Assembly: GCA_020881915.1 (NCBI GenBank)
Contig: JAJFPB010000005.1
Coordinates: 930,001-994,000 of the forward strand
Origin: Paramyrothecium sp. XJ0827
Lineage: Eukaryota; Ascomycota; Sordariomycetes; Hypocreales; Stachybotryaceae
Length of the DNA stretch: 64,000 nt
Direction of reading: 5' to 3'
Part shown: positions 20,220 to 32,025 of the stretch, one piece after another
Position numbering within the stretch: the first letter of the stretch is position 1
How the letters are laid out: the number at the start of each line of letters is the position of its first letter
Position numbers and translations under genes: made by a program
The notes under the pieces: generated by a model
Told to the model about the DNA's origin: nothing
Seen by the model: the letters and a program-made list of their open reading frames with translations, nothing else
The model's database searches: none

Positions 20220-20798
20220 TTGGGAGTAGTAAGCGTTCTGGAACTGGCAGGTGGTGCCCGAGACGCAGTCGAAGCTGCCGGTCCACTTCGCCAAAACACC
20301 ACGATTCCTATCCCTCATGTGCACAGCTGGGGTCTGACCGCGGAGAGTCCACAGCAATTTGGGCCCATTATCATCATGGATTATGTTTACGAACCCTTCT
20401 ATCAACTATCCTAAAGCAGCCAACCACAAGTGATGGTGATGACCTGGTCTTGAACGCGGATATCGACAACGCAGTGTTAGACGAGATCTATCACCAGATT
20501 GCTAATTACATGCTCCAACTTTCCCGACTCACATTCTACGGCATCGTCGCTATATCGAAGGACTGCACATCAGACAAGTGGTCTGTCACCGGAAGACCCC
20601 TTCACACCCTTCTGCGGCGACATGCGACCATCGAACATGCTCGTTAATCCGGATACCCTCTGTATTACCGCCGTGCTCGATTTTGAGTTTACAAATGCTA
20701 TGCCGGCCCAGTTTACTTACGACCCGCCCTGGTGGTTACTGTTATCCGGGCCAGAGGCATGGCTGTGTGAGGCAGTATCAGAATTCTCAATTAAGTAG
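20220..20798 (+). pseudogene. Broken aminoglycoside-phosphotransferase (APH) family gene
   Basis: Recognisable pieces lie in three reading-frame segments. The first is a helix-strand segment with TTIPIPHVHSWGLTAESP and FGPIIIMDY (to 20411). The second is NADIDNAVLDEIYHQIANYM to WSVTGRP, after a frameshift at about 20400-20405. The third, in another frame from about 20605, is FCGDMRPSNMLVNPDTL (catalytic loop Asp and Asn) to AVLDFEFTN. Roughly 60-80 residues usually found between WSVTGRP and the catalytic loop are missing, and the start of the N-lobe and the C-terminal helices are gone. This is a family of fungal small-molecule kinases; the copy is dead. Confidence 0.8.
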
Positions 20799-21754
20799 CG
20801 GTGATCTTAATTCAATCTCAACTCAAGTTTTCACTTAAGTCAAGTAAGTCGATGACCCTGTTTATTTCAAGTTAGCAAATTCATAAGGCTTTGAACTTGA
20901 TTTACTTGAAATTGTGGATTTTATGGATTTTCCCATAGGGTAATCAATTGAATGGAACCCAGGAATGCGGGCAGGGGTGGTGGGACTACGTTTTTTGCCT
21001 CGCTCACGTGGTGGAAACACCTGGTTCAGAATTAACATCGTTCCCTGGGGAGAAGCATCTGTATTCCGCGATTCGCCGGCAACCGCTATGGCAGCACAAC
21101 AACAGTCGTTAGAATCGCTTCGGGGAATTAGTGGCCAGCGCAAACCACTCAAGCAGCAGCTTGACGCCGCGTCCATCAAGAATGAAGCCAGAGAACGACC
21201 CTCGCCGACCTCAAGGGAGAGCGGACTGGAACCCATGTTTTCTTGTGGCTATGGTCATATATGCTAGAGATGGAAACTAATGTATCCTTGAAGAGCAGGA
21301 CGTGATCAAGACGCTTTACGGCATAAGGCTGCAGCATAAATATATAAGCAGCGAAAGGTACAGAGGCGACGAATAGCGCGGCGGAGACCTAGGTCCTAGG
21401 TGATTCGTTGCCATGAGACGGGGTTAAAAGCCATCTCTAAGAACAGCAAGAATGGTTCAGAGGTCTGGATGTCTTTAGAGTAGTGTTTCGTTCGCATGGC
21501 CACTTGTGTCTGGTTAGCGTGAGACACAAACACTAATGGTGATGGCATGGACTAGCATGAAGCGGTTTGGTCATAATTCTTCTAATAAGTATGGATGCCG
21601 GAGTTATTAAGAATATCTGCACGTGTCGCTCCTGAATTGTGACACGACCCAAAGGGCAATCATGAATCAGGTGAGACGGGGGTGGATGTTTGATGAACTG
21701 CTGCGTACGGTACCATCTCAACTTGCAGCGTGGTAGTTTCCCTGCAATTAAATA
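20799..21754. other. Gene-free stretch with degenerate short repeats
   Basis: No gene is supported. At 20800-20910 there are many loose copies of CAAGT/ACTTGA words (for example TTCACTTAAGTCAAGTAAGTC and GAACTTGATTTACTTGAAATT). This suggests an eroded repeat or transposon next to the dead phosphotransferase gene. Confidence 0.5.
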
Positions 21755-23092
21755 TCATGACAAGAGTATTACTTTCGTCTCATGCACTTGAACCCTAGAA
21801 AACGAGATATTGTCCTTGACGGATCCCAGGTTTTTGTCCGCCCAGACATCTCGCACCTTGAAAGAGCCGCTCCTCCTGATGGGAAAGCTTGGCAATTTAT
21901 CGAAAGCAACTTCGATGTCGACAGGTGATTGGCCGTAGTTCAATGCCAGAATCACGTAGACGCTCTTTTTGCTCTTTAAAGGCCCGCCCCAGACCTGGAT
22001 TACGCCCTCTGTCGAGAGGGCCGGAACATAGTCCACGGCTTTTCCCAAATCATCTTGGTTGACGTCAATCAAGTCCTTGTTCTTGTAGATTTGCAAAGAT
22101 GATTCGGGAATGCTGACGATATTGCATCCTATGATGAGGGGCGATTTGAGAGCTGACCAGAAAGACATGTGCGTTTGTTCCTGGAGTTTGTTCATTGTAT
22201 TCGTGCCAATTTCCATCATGTCCATGTCAGCTGCAATTGTTAGGAATGGAAGTAGACGGTGCCATGAATTGTTCTGGGGATTTGCTTACCCCATGCGCCG
22301 CGTTTCTGGAACGTGCTCAACTCTCTCATCTTGTTGATCATTGTCAGGACGCTTACTCCTGCGTAGCCCGTGTTGAGGCAGTAGGCTGTCTTGCAAACGC
22401 CCCCTCGATCCGTGGAGAAATTGGCATAGATGTCTCCGCTCATCCGATAGCTGTCACTTATTTGATCGGCCCAGAACCACGGGAACTGGTGGCCCCACTG
22501 ACACAGGCTGTAGAAGATGTCCCTGCCGGACCGCTTGAGGGCATTTGACATGATGGCGAAGCGGTCCTGCTGGGGAACCGTGCCGGCATGGAAGCCACCA
22601 CAGTTGTCATACTTCAGGTAATCAACGCCCCAGGATGCGTAAGTGGCGGCGTCAAGCTCTTCATAGCCCCACGAACCGGGCTTGAAGTCGCAGTCGTAAA
22701 TACCAGCATCGCTGTAGATGCCGATTTTGAGCCCTAGTTTGTGAACTGCATCTGCGACCCCTTTGATGCCGCCCGGGAAAAGAGTCGAGTTTGCGCGTTG
22801 GCGTCCGTCGGCATCACGAGTTTTTGCTTGCCATCCAGCGTCTAAGACGACATATTGGTAGCCGAGCTTGTCAAGACCGTGATCTATGATAGCCTGCGCC
22901 GTCTGCTCAATAAGTGACGCGTTGATATTGGCTTTGTAGGTATTCCACGAGTTCCATCCTATGCACGTTAGTTTCGATTGTACCTGAGCAGACATTCTGG
23001 CGTAAAGACGAACCCATCTGAGGTTTTGCCAATGCCTTTGCAGACACTAGTGCAGGACTGGCACAAAACCAGAAGATTGTTGAGGGCAGCAT
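21755..23092 (-). CDS. Secreted alpha-galactosidase, GH27
   Basis: Three exons on the minus strand: 23014-23092, 22290-22958 and 21755-22230, giving 407 residues. Exon 1 encodes a short hydrophobic signal sequence and joins exactly to form the hallmark KPQMGWNSWNTY. The GH27 nucleophile is Asp144 in YLKYDNC, and the acid/base is Asp202 in YRMSGDIY. Cys pairs and LDAGWQAKTRD also fit the family. The C-terminal beta-sandwich starts around SPLIIGCNIVSIP. The enzyme releases terminal alpha-galactose from galactomannan or raffinose-type oligosaccharides outside the cell. It is the first of four neighbouring genes for secreted proteins. Some GH27 members act on other alpha-D-galactosides or L-arabinopyranosides, so substrate is inferred. 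Confidence 0.92.
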
Positions 23093-23546
23093 GTCGAGAT
23101 GGATACGGGGCGGCTGCTCATCCGATGTATTCTACTAGCATGAAACAAGGCGGGGCCGCATTTCTTTATTTCGACGTCAACACCAAATGGAATACCATTC
23201 CGGATCCATCCGACACTTTCTCCGCAGCATCATTCAGATGCAATGATACAGTCCACCGGCCGAAGCGCCGCTACTTACTCCGGATGAATCCCCGCATTCT
23301 CCACGTCGCAACGAAATTGGAGAAGATCAACTTCGTCGTGGGTCGGAAAGACTCTCGGCATGAAAACCAGCCGTCATAGGACCAGTTTAGTGTCCGCTCA
23401 CCAAACTTCGAAATCTCCATCGTTGGTATCTGTCTCGATTGCTTTATATCTCCCTGGGAAACCCCTTCATGGTACTTCCGCCTGGACTGTAACCACTTAT
23501 GATTTCGCTGCCATTGAGCTCAGTAACTCAACCTTGAGGTGCAGAG
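23093..23546. other. Divergent promoter region
   Basis: 454 nt between the divergent GH27 and fasciclin genes. I see no separate gene in it; both promoters must lie here. Confidence 0.6.
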
Positions 23547-24299
23547 ATGCGATTCTTTCACGTTCTAGCCGTGCTTGGACTGGGCGCGTTGGCGATGGCC
23601 GAGGTCCTTGATAGAGCACCACTAAGCTATGCGCCCAAGAAGGCTGACACGTATACACTGCCTCAAGGAAACTCCAAGACTTTGTTGGATTTCATTAACT
23701 CGAGGCCTGATCTGACAACTTTGGCAGAACTCATCAATGGATCTGCAGGTATGGCCACGAATCATAGGAACGACTTGGTCGGTTACGTTGACACATGGTC
23801 AGGATTTACTGAAGCATTCGCTACTCCGGTGACCTGGGACTACACTTTCTTCGCTCCTTCTAACAAAGCCTTTGAGAATACTGGGCAGTACTACTCCACT
23901 TTCGCCAGCAGCGCGAAGGGCAAATGGTGGCTTGGCAATTTGATCCAGCACCATTATATTCCGAACGCAAAGTTGAGCCTTTCGGCATTCAACACAACCT
24001 TTTCCCGGATCCAAACGAGCACCTACATGTTTGTGGGGGCGCAGGTGGTCGATGGGCAAGTGGTGCTGAATCATGCCGCGAGGATCCAAGAAGGAGATCT
24101 CGCAGGCACACGGGTAAGCCAACTTCCTTGTTCTTCAGATGACCTTCGATCACGTTGAATCTGATTAATACAGGGCTTGGTGCATATAATCGACCGGATT
24201 CTAGACCCTGCGGTCATGATATTTGAAGACGATCTGCCTTGGATTAAGCAGGGATTTATTGCGGGCAGTTGCTCTAATCCTGCTCTGCCTTATTGTTGA
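23547..24299 (+). CDS. Secreted fasciclin (FAS1) domain protein
   Basis: Two exons, 23547-24113 and 24174-24299, giving 230 residues. A signal peptide (MRFFHVLAVLGLGALAMA) is followed by one FAS1 domain. It shows TLLDFINSRPDLTTLAELI, the H1-like block WDYTFFAPSNKAFEN, and the H2-like VHIIDRILDP at the start of exon 2. Two Cys close the C-terminus (GSCSNPALPYC). FAS1 proteins mediate adhesion to cell wall or matrix; no GPI tail is visible, so it is probably released or wall-associated. It is divergent from the alpha-galactosidase. Confidence 0.88.
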
Positions 24300-24786
24300 T
24301 GAAACTGAATATCAATGCCTAGTTAAGCTAAAAGGTGTAATGTCAAAGTATTGTGAAGACACCTTTGTGTTCCTTCGTGTTAAATTATAGAGAATGTCTC
24401 TAATGAGGGTTGGAGTTCCTCGAACTGCATTCATGATGGTGAGATGGAAGACTCGATTTGTGATCGAATGACCTCTTTAATTCATGCCTATGCCTTTTCC
24501 TCGACTGCATCGTATCGTGGTAAGAACTACATCCTTTTACATTTCAATTTCCAATCGTTTAGGCAACCCGAGCAGTAAATTCTTCTCTGAACCTGCCAAA
24601 ATAAGTAAATATTTCAAGAAAATCAACTAGGACTGTACAGATGAATGAGAATGAATGAACAGGAATGACCGAAATTGATTAACCTCCCGTGCGCGATCAC
24701 ATTGATTTCTGCCATCAGTTCAACAACGCGGACAAAGCATCAAGAATGCTCGTCAAGTGAATGCCAGCACTTCACTTAATCCGATA
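24300..24786. other. Intergenic region between convergent genes
   Basis: Tail-to-tail spacer between the fasciclin and alginate-lyase-like genes. Nothing is recognised in it. Confidence 0.6.
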
Positions 24787-26081
24787 CTACTCCTCCAATC
24801 GGTACATCAACGTCCCGAAGCCAAGCTGATCATATCCCCCACTGTTTGGCCCGTAGTCACCGCCGCCGCCTTCAGCTCCATCGCCGTCAGCAACGACAAG
24901 GTCACGGTACGCCTTGGTCCAAGACGCATTGAGCCGCTTGATGCCGTTGTAATGGGCGTATATCAATTCCCCGATGGGACGGATCTCCCCACGAGCAACG
25001 CTACTAATATTTGTCGCGGTGCCATGGACATTCGTGTACGTCTCGAAAGGAACATCGTGTCCAACGTTGTACTTGAAGACATATTCAGACCTGCCAAGTT
25101 AGTGCCAGGACTGGGCTACTGTGTCAATTAGGGCACGTACCCAGCCAGAATCCTGTTATTCTTCAGTGCAAAAAGGTCCTCACCCTGATTGTAGCTCTGC
25201 TGTGCCAGAACCCCCAACAAAGCAAAGTCAAGCAGGGCATGTCCTTGGTCACGTCCAGCCTCTTGGTTCTGCCCAAGGGTTTTGTTGGTGCCATCTTCCT
25301 TGTGCAAGTACCAGATGGCATTGTCGAGAGCACCCATTCCATGAGCGGTCTTGAAATAGCTGACCGCTTCCTTGACCGTAGTGGCGTTGTCGGCAAGTAC
25401 GCCTATAGCATGCATCGTGCATAAGTTTGCGAGATCCCACTGTAATGAATCAGCGTGAGGCCTGGGTTTGCAGTAAAATCTTACATTGGCCCAGTAATGG
25501 TTATCAGGCCTGCCGTTATGCTCGTCGAGAAACAGTCGGTTCATAGGATAAAACACATCGTAGAGCAAGCTCACGAGAGCATCTAGGCCAGACCAAGGAG
25601 AGTAGGTCCTCAGAATCTCAGCTGCGTTTGCTAGTTGGTAACCGTACAGGCCACTGGCGAGAAATTTGTCGCTGCTGCCGACAATCTCCTTCAGTGTCTG
25701 GCTCCACGCATCAAGAATAGTCCCTGCCGCTTCGGCATAAGTGACATTGCCTGTTATTTTCCAATACAAGGCGTTGGCATATGCCAAAGCAGCATCGCGG
25801 TAGATGTCTGGATAATTCTGCGTACAGCCTGCATTGGTACCGCGGCAGATCGATTCCCGGGCTCGTGGTGTTGGAGATGCATTCACCTTTGCCTTGAGCT
25901 TTGCGAACGCGGTAGTCAAAGGCTCCGCAGAGTTGTTCAGAAAGAGTCGGACGCGATCAAAATCCTTTTCGGTGTGCAACAGGCCTGGATGAATGAACTT
26001 TGACGGTTCGACGCATGCGGCTGCTGCCGAGAGCGTGCTCGCAAGAACAATTGTCGTTTTGAGGAGCATGGTAATGATCAA
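24787..26081 (-). CDS. Secreted alginate-lyase-like (alpha/alpha barrel) polysaccharide lyase
   Basis: Three exons on the minus strand: 25485-26081, 25141-25439 (45-nt intron between them) and 24787-25090, giving 399 residues from the first ATG. A second ATG four codons later (MLLKTTIVLASTL) may be the true start of the signal peptide. FIHPGLLHTEKDFDRVR after the signal, NHYWANWDLANL across the first splice, and the C-terminal GGYDQLGFGTLMYRLEE match the chondroitin AC/alginate lyase superfamily, Pfam alginate_lyase type. The conserved Asn-His-x-Trp segment is the likely catalytic region. In ascomycetes, proteins of this group act on uronic-acid polymers or remain unassigned, so the substrate is open. 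Confidence 0.85.
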
Positions 26082-27432
26082 AATGACTGAAACCTCTTAG
26101 ACCTTGGTGCTTTGCTAATTTCAAATAATGCGACTCTTGTTGAAGGGCAGGTCACCTGCTTTTCAAGACTTGAACGGCCTTCCGAGATTCGTCCTACATA
26201 TCACTCATGGGGTCTGACTTTCGCCAGGAGGGCCTCGTGATCGGGGAAATCCCTGGACTTTCGCAGATCTGCAGTGAATGAAGATGTCAAGACAAGCACA
26301 ATGTGGACCTCACGGGCGAGGCCGGGCGTTTTCCCGTGGAGGCAAGTGGCTTAAGCTGGTGGCGTCCAGATATTTTCAGCTTTCATTTGTTCCACGAATG
26401 AAATATTTAAAAGAAACACAAGCCTGATATAGCAATGGAGAGTCGTAGAGTGGCCGGGTTTCCTAGATCTGCCCAGCAAACCCGGCAAGTATAAAGCTGA
26501 AACACACCAGTGCAGTATTACCCCAGTTTCCCTCCGCCAATCTTCTTGAACCTTGCAACGACCGCAAAAGGGGGTTTGAGAGTAGCTCACCGGTCATACT
26601 AGGTGCAGTCAATTAGTGTAGTGATAAGAGGCCATCAAGTGGTTCTACAAGGTGCTACAGAACTGGAACAAATTCAAGAGCAATCTCATCTGACAGATTC
26701 ATTCCTCGCCTCAAGAGATTGCCAACATGACGAAAATAAGGATGCATGAATGTCTATGGGTAGGCAGAGAAGACCACATTGGCTGCGCTTGGCGGTGCAG
26801 CAAGGAGCCATCATAACATCCGCGTTTAACGTGAACCAGGAGTACTTTCAGTATTGTACAGCTGCCATTCGTGCAGTCCCAGTCTTGGGAGCATCACGGC
26901 ATCCAATGGTCCTGGGCTGTGTTACTGTCACTCATATTACACTATATCTTACTTCCAGCCTGCGCAGAGACGGGAGGTTTGGGGACCGAATGGCATGTTC
27001 TCGTCATGCGGCAGGAAAAATCCGGGTTGCATGTAGCAATTTTCCTTCCATTCGGGGCATCTCCGAAGGTCTTGCCGAACCAGACTGTGTGCTCCTTGTG
27101 CTAAGATTGTTGCTGTCGATCATCTCCGAGACTTCGGCCGGACGCCGACACCCCAGCCATGTCGCAGAAGCATATCCCATGGAAATGAGGACGAGAATTT
27201 CCTAGTAACTCCGCAACTAGATGCCTTTCCTTAAAGTGGTTGATTTAAGGAGAGACAATATGTAAGATGCGGACCTTGGATAGACTGAAACCATTGCTCT
27301 CCACCCCACTTTCGACCTCAAACGTGATGGTGCTTCATTGCCATTTATTATCATTAATTCGATCATCCAACATCGCTATGGCTTATATTCGTGGCCGACA
27401 AACGCCGGTACTCAAGAATGCTCAACTCGAGA
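26082..27432. other. Gene-free stretch of about 1.35 kb
   Basis: No gene is supported. A minus-strand stretch around 26990-27110 (FGKTFGDAPNGRKIATCNPDF) has protein-like composition but cannot be extended into a model. It may be a decayed exon. Confidence 0.5.
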
Positions 27433-28809
27433 TCAGGGATCAATCGTCCTCTTATTTGCAAACCCGACCCGCTTGTTGCCAAGATCAAACACCACAAATT
27501 GCGCCTTGAGCAAGATATCTCCAAGAACAGCGAAAGGAATACCTTCAGAGGTCTGAATGCCTCCAAAGCAATGAGTCTCGTTCGCCTGGCCATAGTTGAT
27601 GTAATGTCCCGGCACCAGTCCGCGGAACGAGCCAAGCCCAAAGTAGAAATCAGGTAGAGAGGATTCGCAAGGAAAGATGATCATGCCTTGATAGTCATCG
27701 TATTCGGCACCCTCAACGTCCTCGTAGTACGCATTGACGATCTCGTCTGGAACAAGCAACAGCGTCGTTCCGGTGTCGACGATGCCGCGGAAGGCAAAGT
27801 CGACGTACCTCCCTCTGCGTCCGACCTTGTAGCCCGACACTGGAATCTTCCACAGGGGGCTTGTGAGGTCAATGTCGGTATACTTGATCTCGCCCTGGTA
27901 CTCGTTCCTGTCGATGTAGCCAAAGTTGTAGTTGCCGGTTACGCCCTTCTTCAAATTTGCCGTGAATAGAGGCTTCGCCAGGCTGTCTCGGATGTTGTCC
28001 ATGTACGTCTTTTGCTGGGTCGGACGGACCGTGTTGGCACCGCTCAGGGCAAGGCCAAGGATGCCGGACGAAAACGTGTCGCGGCTGATGTCGTACGACA
28101 CCTGGATCGCAGCCTGGACTGCTTGGTCATTGAACGAAGTCCTGCCCACCTGAACCCTGTCCTTGTACACAATACCGCCGGCGCCAGCACCGTCGCCGTA
28201 ACGGACGCTCCAGCTCTCGCCGCTCAGCAGCCTGCTAGTGTTGGAGGCCTTCGGCTTGTAGAGGATTTGGCCTTGCACTTGGAGGGGATAGGTATCTGTC
28301 GAAAAGCTCCACCTGGGTCTGTCAGCTTTGTAGGGCAGGGGAGCCAGGCGTCTTACAAATCAGAAGATCCCGTGTCCAGATTCAGGTACGTCGTCTGTGG
28401 CGGCGTGCCGATCCGGACGGGCACGACGTATTGAGCATCGTACCACGGTGTGGTGTAGGCCGGCACGGACGTATTTTCATTGGCTGAGTTGTCAGCCAAG
28501 TACTTCTAGGCTTGGAAGCGGCTTACCTAGGTTCAAGAACATCTTGAACTTCGCATGAAGGTCTGGGTTGATTTCGACGGCCTTCAGCAGCCGAGGGGGC
28601 AGAGTATCGGCATACTTGGCGTGTGCCCTGATCACGGCGGACGCAGCATCTGGATCCTGAAACTTCGTGTTCAAGACTTGCGGGAGGCTGAATGAGCTAC
28701 CTGGAGCCTCCTTACGATACAAGGCACCGACCTGGTCGGCAGGAGTTGGCACAGCGTCGGCCCATTGCATCAAGTGCGCAAGAGCGAAGGCGGCGATAGT
28801 GGTCTTCAT
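27433..28809 (-). CDS. Secreted pepsin-type aspartic protease (A1)
   Basis: Three exons on the minus strand: 28527-28809, 28357-28483 and 27433-28312, giving 429 residues. The signal peptide MKTTIAAFALAHLMQWADA and a propeptide of about 75 residues precede the catalytic domain. The two active-site aspartates are Asp131 in LDTGSSDLW and Asp316 in VDTGTTLL. The flap region and the C-terminal LGDILLKAQFVVFDLGNKRVGFA are also typical of the family. The first intron separates the propeptide from the mature enzyme. It acts outside the cell at acidic pH on proteins. It is the fourth consecutive gene for a secreted product. Confidence 0.93.
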
Positions 28810-29720
28810 AATGAATGCTAGCCGCGGGCAGACGATGAATTGGTGCGGTCAGGGTTCACGTCGCTACGCAGACAATTTGAGGATGAAGATGGCCTGAAAA
28901 CCGAAGTGATTGTCGGTCCTACTTATTGCATTTCTTGAAGAGGGCTGGCCTGCTGAGGGAGGTCATGATCACCAGATGTGCGGCCCTTGGAACGCTTGTG
29001 GTCGCAAGCCAAGCCTACGAGAGATTTTCGAGGAATGTTTGAAACCTCAACGACAAAAAGTTCATCCAACGTAGCACATTCTGCGTGGCGGCGGTCGCCC
29101 TTGTTCGAGGTGGGTGAGACATGCCCGTTCAGACAGCCAATGTCTCTCGCTTAAGGCGCATGCCGCCCCTTTGGGAGACGCGCGAGCGTTTGACGGGCTG
29201 GCGGAGGAACAATGGGATGCAGATCGACAATAAGGTTACCGGTTCACTGACGAATGCCAAACCTGGGAGCGCCCATGATTGGGTCAAGGCCGTGGCATGG
29301 CATGCGATGGGTTGGGATTTTTGAACGGGCCGACAGCACCCTTCACTTGCCGCGTGGAGTCACATTCTTGCGTCGAGAACCCAGCCTGCTGACAATGCGA
29401 ATGATTACAGTATGCCATGATGAAAGATGAGTGATGATGATGTAGGGGCTGAGTCTGAATCTAGAGCTGAAGTTGAAGCCTGGATGACACATGCTTCCCA
29501 CCCACGTTGCCGTCACACCTGCGAAACGACCCAACTGGGCCTTAGCGTACCTGGCTTGGGAGTCACCCCTCCATGACTCACCCATTACAGCACTGCACCA
29601 CCAAAAATGGCATGCACAATGGGATTTTTCTGCGATAAGATAAGCTTCGGTGGCGCGGGGGAAACAATAAAAATTAAGGTCTTCGCAACAACAACTCTCC
29701 TCCACAGCATCCACGCAAAC
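28810..29720. other. Divergent promoter region of protease and RIO1 genes
   Basis: 911 nt without a supported gene; it holds the two divergent promoters. Confidence 0.6.
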
Positions 29721-31436
29721 ATGTCGTCCGAGACTCCGGCTACCGATTCGCCGGCGGCGCCGCACCAGCCGCCGTTCAAATACACGGCCAGCCAAGGCTA
29801 CGAGCAGACCCACGAAGTGCCTCCCGAGGTGCGCATGCCCCGAGGTGCCCCGCTACCCCAGGACGACAACGACGATGACCTCGACGATATTCTCGGTGAT
29901 GACGGCGACTTTGACGTCGACGAGGACGAGTGGAATGCGGATGCGGGAGATCTGACCAAGTCCTACAACCGCCAGAGACAAATGCAAGACAACGTTGGAG
30001 GCGTCGTGCTGCCACGCTCCAACCAGCAGAAGCCTTCTGCCAATACCTTTGCCAGCGTTGACGATCAGGTCTCAGCGCTGTCGAAACACGCCGCAAAAAT
30101 CCGCCTCGACAGCGTCAAGCAGGATGCCGACAAGGACAAGGACAAGGCCGACCGCGCCACCAGCGAGCAGGTCCTGGACCAGCGTACCCGCATGATCTTG
30201 CTGCAGATGATCAACCGCGGCTTGGTCAGCGAGGTCCACGGCGCCATCAGCACCGGCAAGGAGGCCAACGTCTACGGTGCCGTGGCGTACGACGACCGCA
30301 CCGGCGAGACCATCCAGCGGGCCATCAAGGTGTACAAGACGGCCATTCTGGTTTTCAAGGATCGGGAGCGATACATTACCGGAGAGCATCGCTTCAAGGG
30401 CGGATTCGACAAGGGCAACAACCGAAAGATGGTGAAGCTCTGGGCCGAGAAAGAGTTCCGAAACCTGCGAAGGATATACAATGCCGGAATCCCTTGCCCG
30501 GAGCCCTTGAGCCTCAAGCTTCATGTTCTGCTTATGGGTTTCCTGGGCGACCGGAAGGGCTGGGCTTACCCCAGACTTCGTGATGCTGTCCTGGACGGCG
30601 ACGACGTGGAGCAGCAGTGGCAGAGTCTGTACGTCCAGCTGCTTGGCCTGATGCGTCGGATGTACCAGGTGTGCAGGTTGGTCCACGCCGATTTGAGCGA
30701 GTACAACATTCTCTACCACAAGAGCAAGCTTTACATCATCGATGTATCACAGAGTGTCGAGCCCGATCATCCCCGGTCGCTCGAGTTCCTGAGGATGGAT
30801 ATCAAGAACATGGGTGACTTCTTCCGGCGCAAGGGCGTCGATACGCTGAGCGACCGGACCATGTTCAACTTCATCACCGTACCAGAGGGCGCCGTCGAGG
30901 AGCCTGCCATGTCCGAGGCTATTGAGAAGCTGTTTGAGTCGAGGCCAACCGTTGCCGACGATGATCAGGCGGCGGTAGAGGTTGACAACGAGGTGTTCCG
31001 CAACCAGTACATTCCTCAAACTCTGGAGCAGGTCTACGACATTGAAAAGGACGCTCAGAGGCTCGGCAAGGGCGAGGGTGATCAGTTGGTCTACAAGAAC
31101 CTGCTCGCTGACCAAGTTGTCGCCGGCAATGCCGAGGGTGGGTCGAAAGAGGAAGAGGGCACTTCCGAGGAGGACTCAGGCGAGGGCGCCGAGCTCGACA
31201 GTGACGATTCGGGTGACGAAGCCGACTTTGAAAAGGGCCGGCCTAGAGGACGCCGGTTCGAGGACAAGGATGAGAAGAAGGTGAGTGACCAGCCTTCAAC
31301 CCTACATACACACACTAACATATCCCAGCAACACAAGCTGGCCGTCAAGGAAGCCAAGCGAGAAAAGCGGAAGGAGAAGATGCCCAAGCATCTGAAGAAA
31401 AAGATTGTGTCCAGCACATCGCGACGTAAGAAATAG
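29721..31436 (+). CDS. RIO1: Atypical protein kinase RIO1 (ribosome biogenesis)
   Basis: Two exons, 29721-31280 and 31329-31436, giving 555 residues. The 48-nt intron is in frame and easily mistaken for coding sequence. It has a GTGAGT donor, a CTAAC branch site and a CAG acceptor. The ATP loop STGKEANVYGA starts at residue 177, the catalytic HADLSEYN spans 322-329, and the metal-binding Asp341 is in IIDVSQSVE. The RIO1-specific flexible loop region YITGEHRFKGGFDKGN is present. The N-terminus is acidic (DDDNDDDLDDILGDD), and the C-terminus is acidic and then Lys/Arg-rich. RIO1 acts in cytoplasmic maturation of the 40S subunit (20S pre-rRNA cleavage), and this role is expected here. Confidence 0.96.
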   Translation: MSSETPATDSPAAPHQPPFKYTASQGYEQTHEVPPEVRMPRGAPLPQDDNDDDLDDILGDDGDFDVDEDEWNADAGDLTKSYNRQRQMQDNVGGVVLPRSNQQKPSANTFASVDDQVSALSKHAAKIRLDSVKQDADKDKDKADRATSEQVLDQRTRMILLQMINRGLVSEVHGAISTGKEANVYGAVAYDDRTGETIQRAIKVYKTAILVFKDRERYITGEHRFKGGFDKGNNRKMVKLWAEKEFRNLRRIYNAGIPCPEPLSLKLHVLLMGFLGDRKGWAYPRLRDAVLDGDDVEQQWQSLYVQLLGLMRRMYQVCRLVHADLSEYNILYHKSKLYIIDVSQSVEPDHPRSLEFLRMDIKNMGDFFRRKGVDTLSDRTMFNFITVPEGAVEEPAMSEAIEKLFESRPTVADDDQAAVEVDNEVFRNQYIPQTLEQVYDIEKDAQRLGKGEGDQLVYKNLLADQVVAGNAEGGSKEEEGTSEEDSGEGAELDSDDSGDEADFEKGRPRGRRFEDKDEKKVSDQPSTLHTHTNISQQHKLAVKEAKREKRKEKMPKHLKKKIVSSTSRRKK

Positions 31437-32025
31437 GTGACATGACAAACAAAAAAAAAAAAAGCAAAGACTTTACTTACGACTTGATGTATGCAACGAT
31501 GAGTGACTGGGTTATGGTATGACAACAAACTCCGCGTCACGAAAACTGGTTGCGAGCAACAGATAGCAGTCGGATGATGAGCACTGATTAGTCGCACGGC
31601 GCTTGCCAAGCTGGTTTCGCTCTGTGCGTTAACCGCTGGTCTGGTGCTGGCGATCTGACGCCCGTTCTCGGGCACTAGATGATCAAAGAGAGCGCTGACG
31701 ACTTGCTGTCTGGGCATGAAATGAATGCCAGTTCGAAGCCGTCGAGGCTTATTCTCGGCATCCATAGAATGTATTTAGACGTAATACAACGACTGTCCTG
31801 CTCATGCCGGTTATTGAGCTGTAAGAGATGACTGAAAGTGTGAAGAATACCAAGTAGAAAAATATTCTCAAAATAGTAGAGATTTGTTCAAGAATCATCA
31901 GACATTTAGCAGGAAATTGTTAGAAATATGATCGAAATATTCACATTATTTCAGAGGTTTGGGATATTTCTGAGATGAACTTAGTACCGTTCGTCTTGTT
32001 CTACGATGCATGTCATATTCCACCT
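31437..32025. other. Intergenic region between convergent genes
   Basis: Tail-to-tail spacer of 589 nt after the RIO1 gene, including an A-rich 3' end near 31451. No gene is seen. Confidence 0.6.

Noticed and set aside
26750..27205. Plus-strand frame of 151 codons
   Set aside because: No motif, no protein-like pattern, and no start context or neighbour support.
31281..31328. In-frame segment VSDQPSTLHTHTNISQ as part of RIO1
   Set aside because: It has a GTGAGT donor, CTAAC branch site and CAG acceptor, is a multiple of three long and is unlike the charged flanks, so it is an intron.
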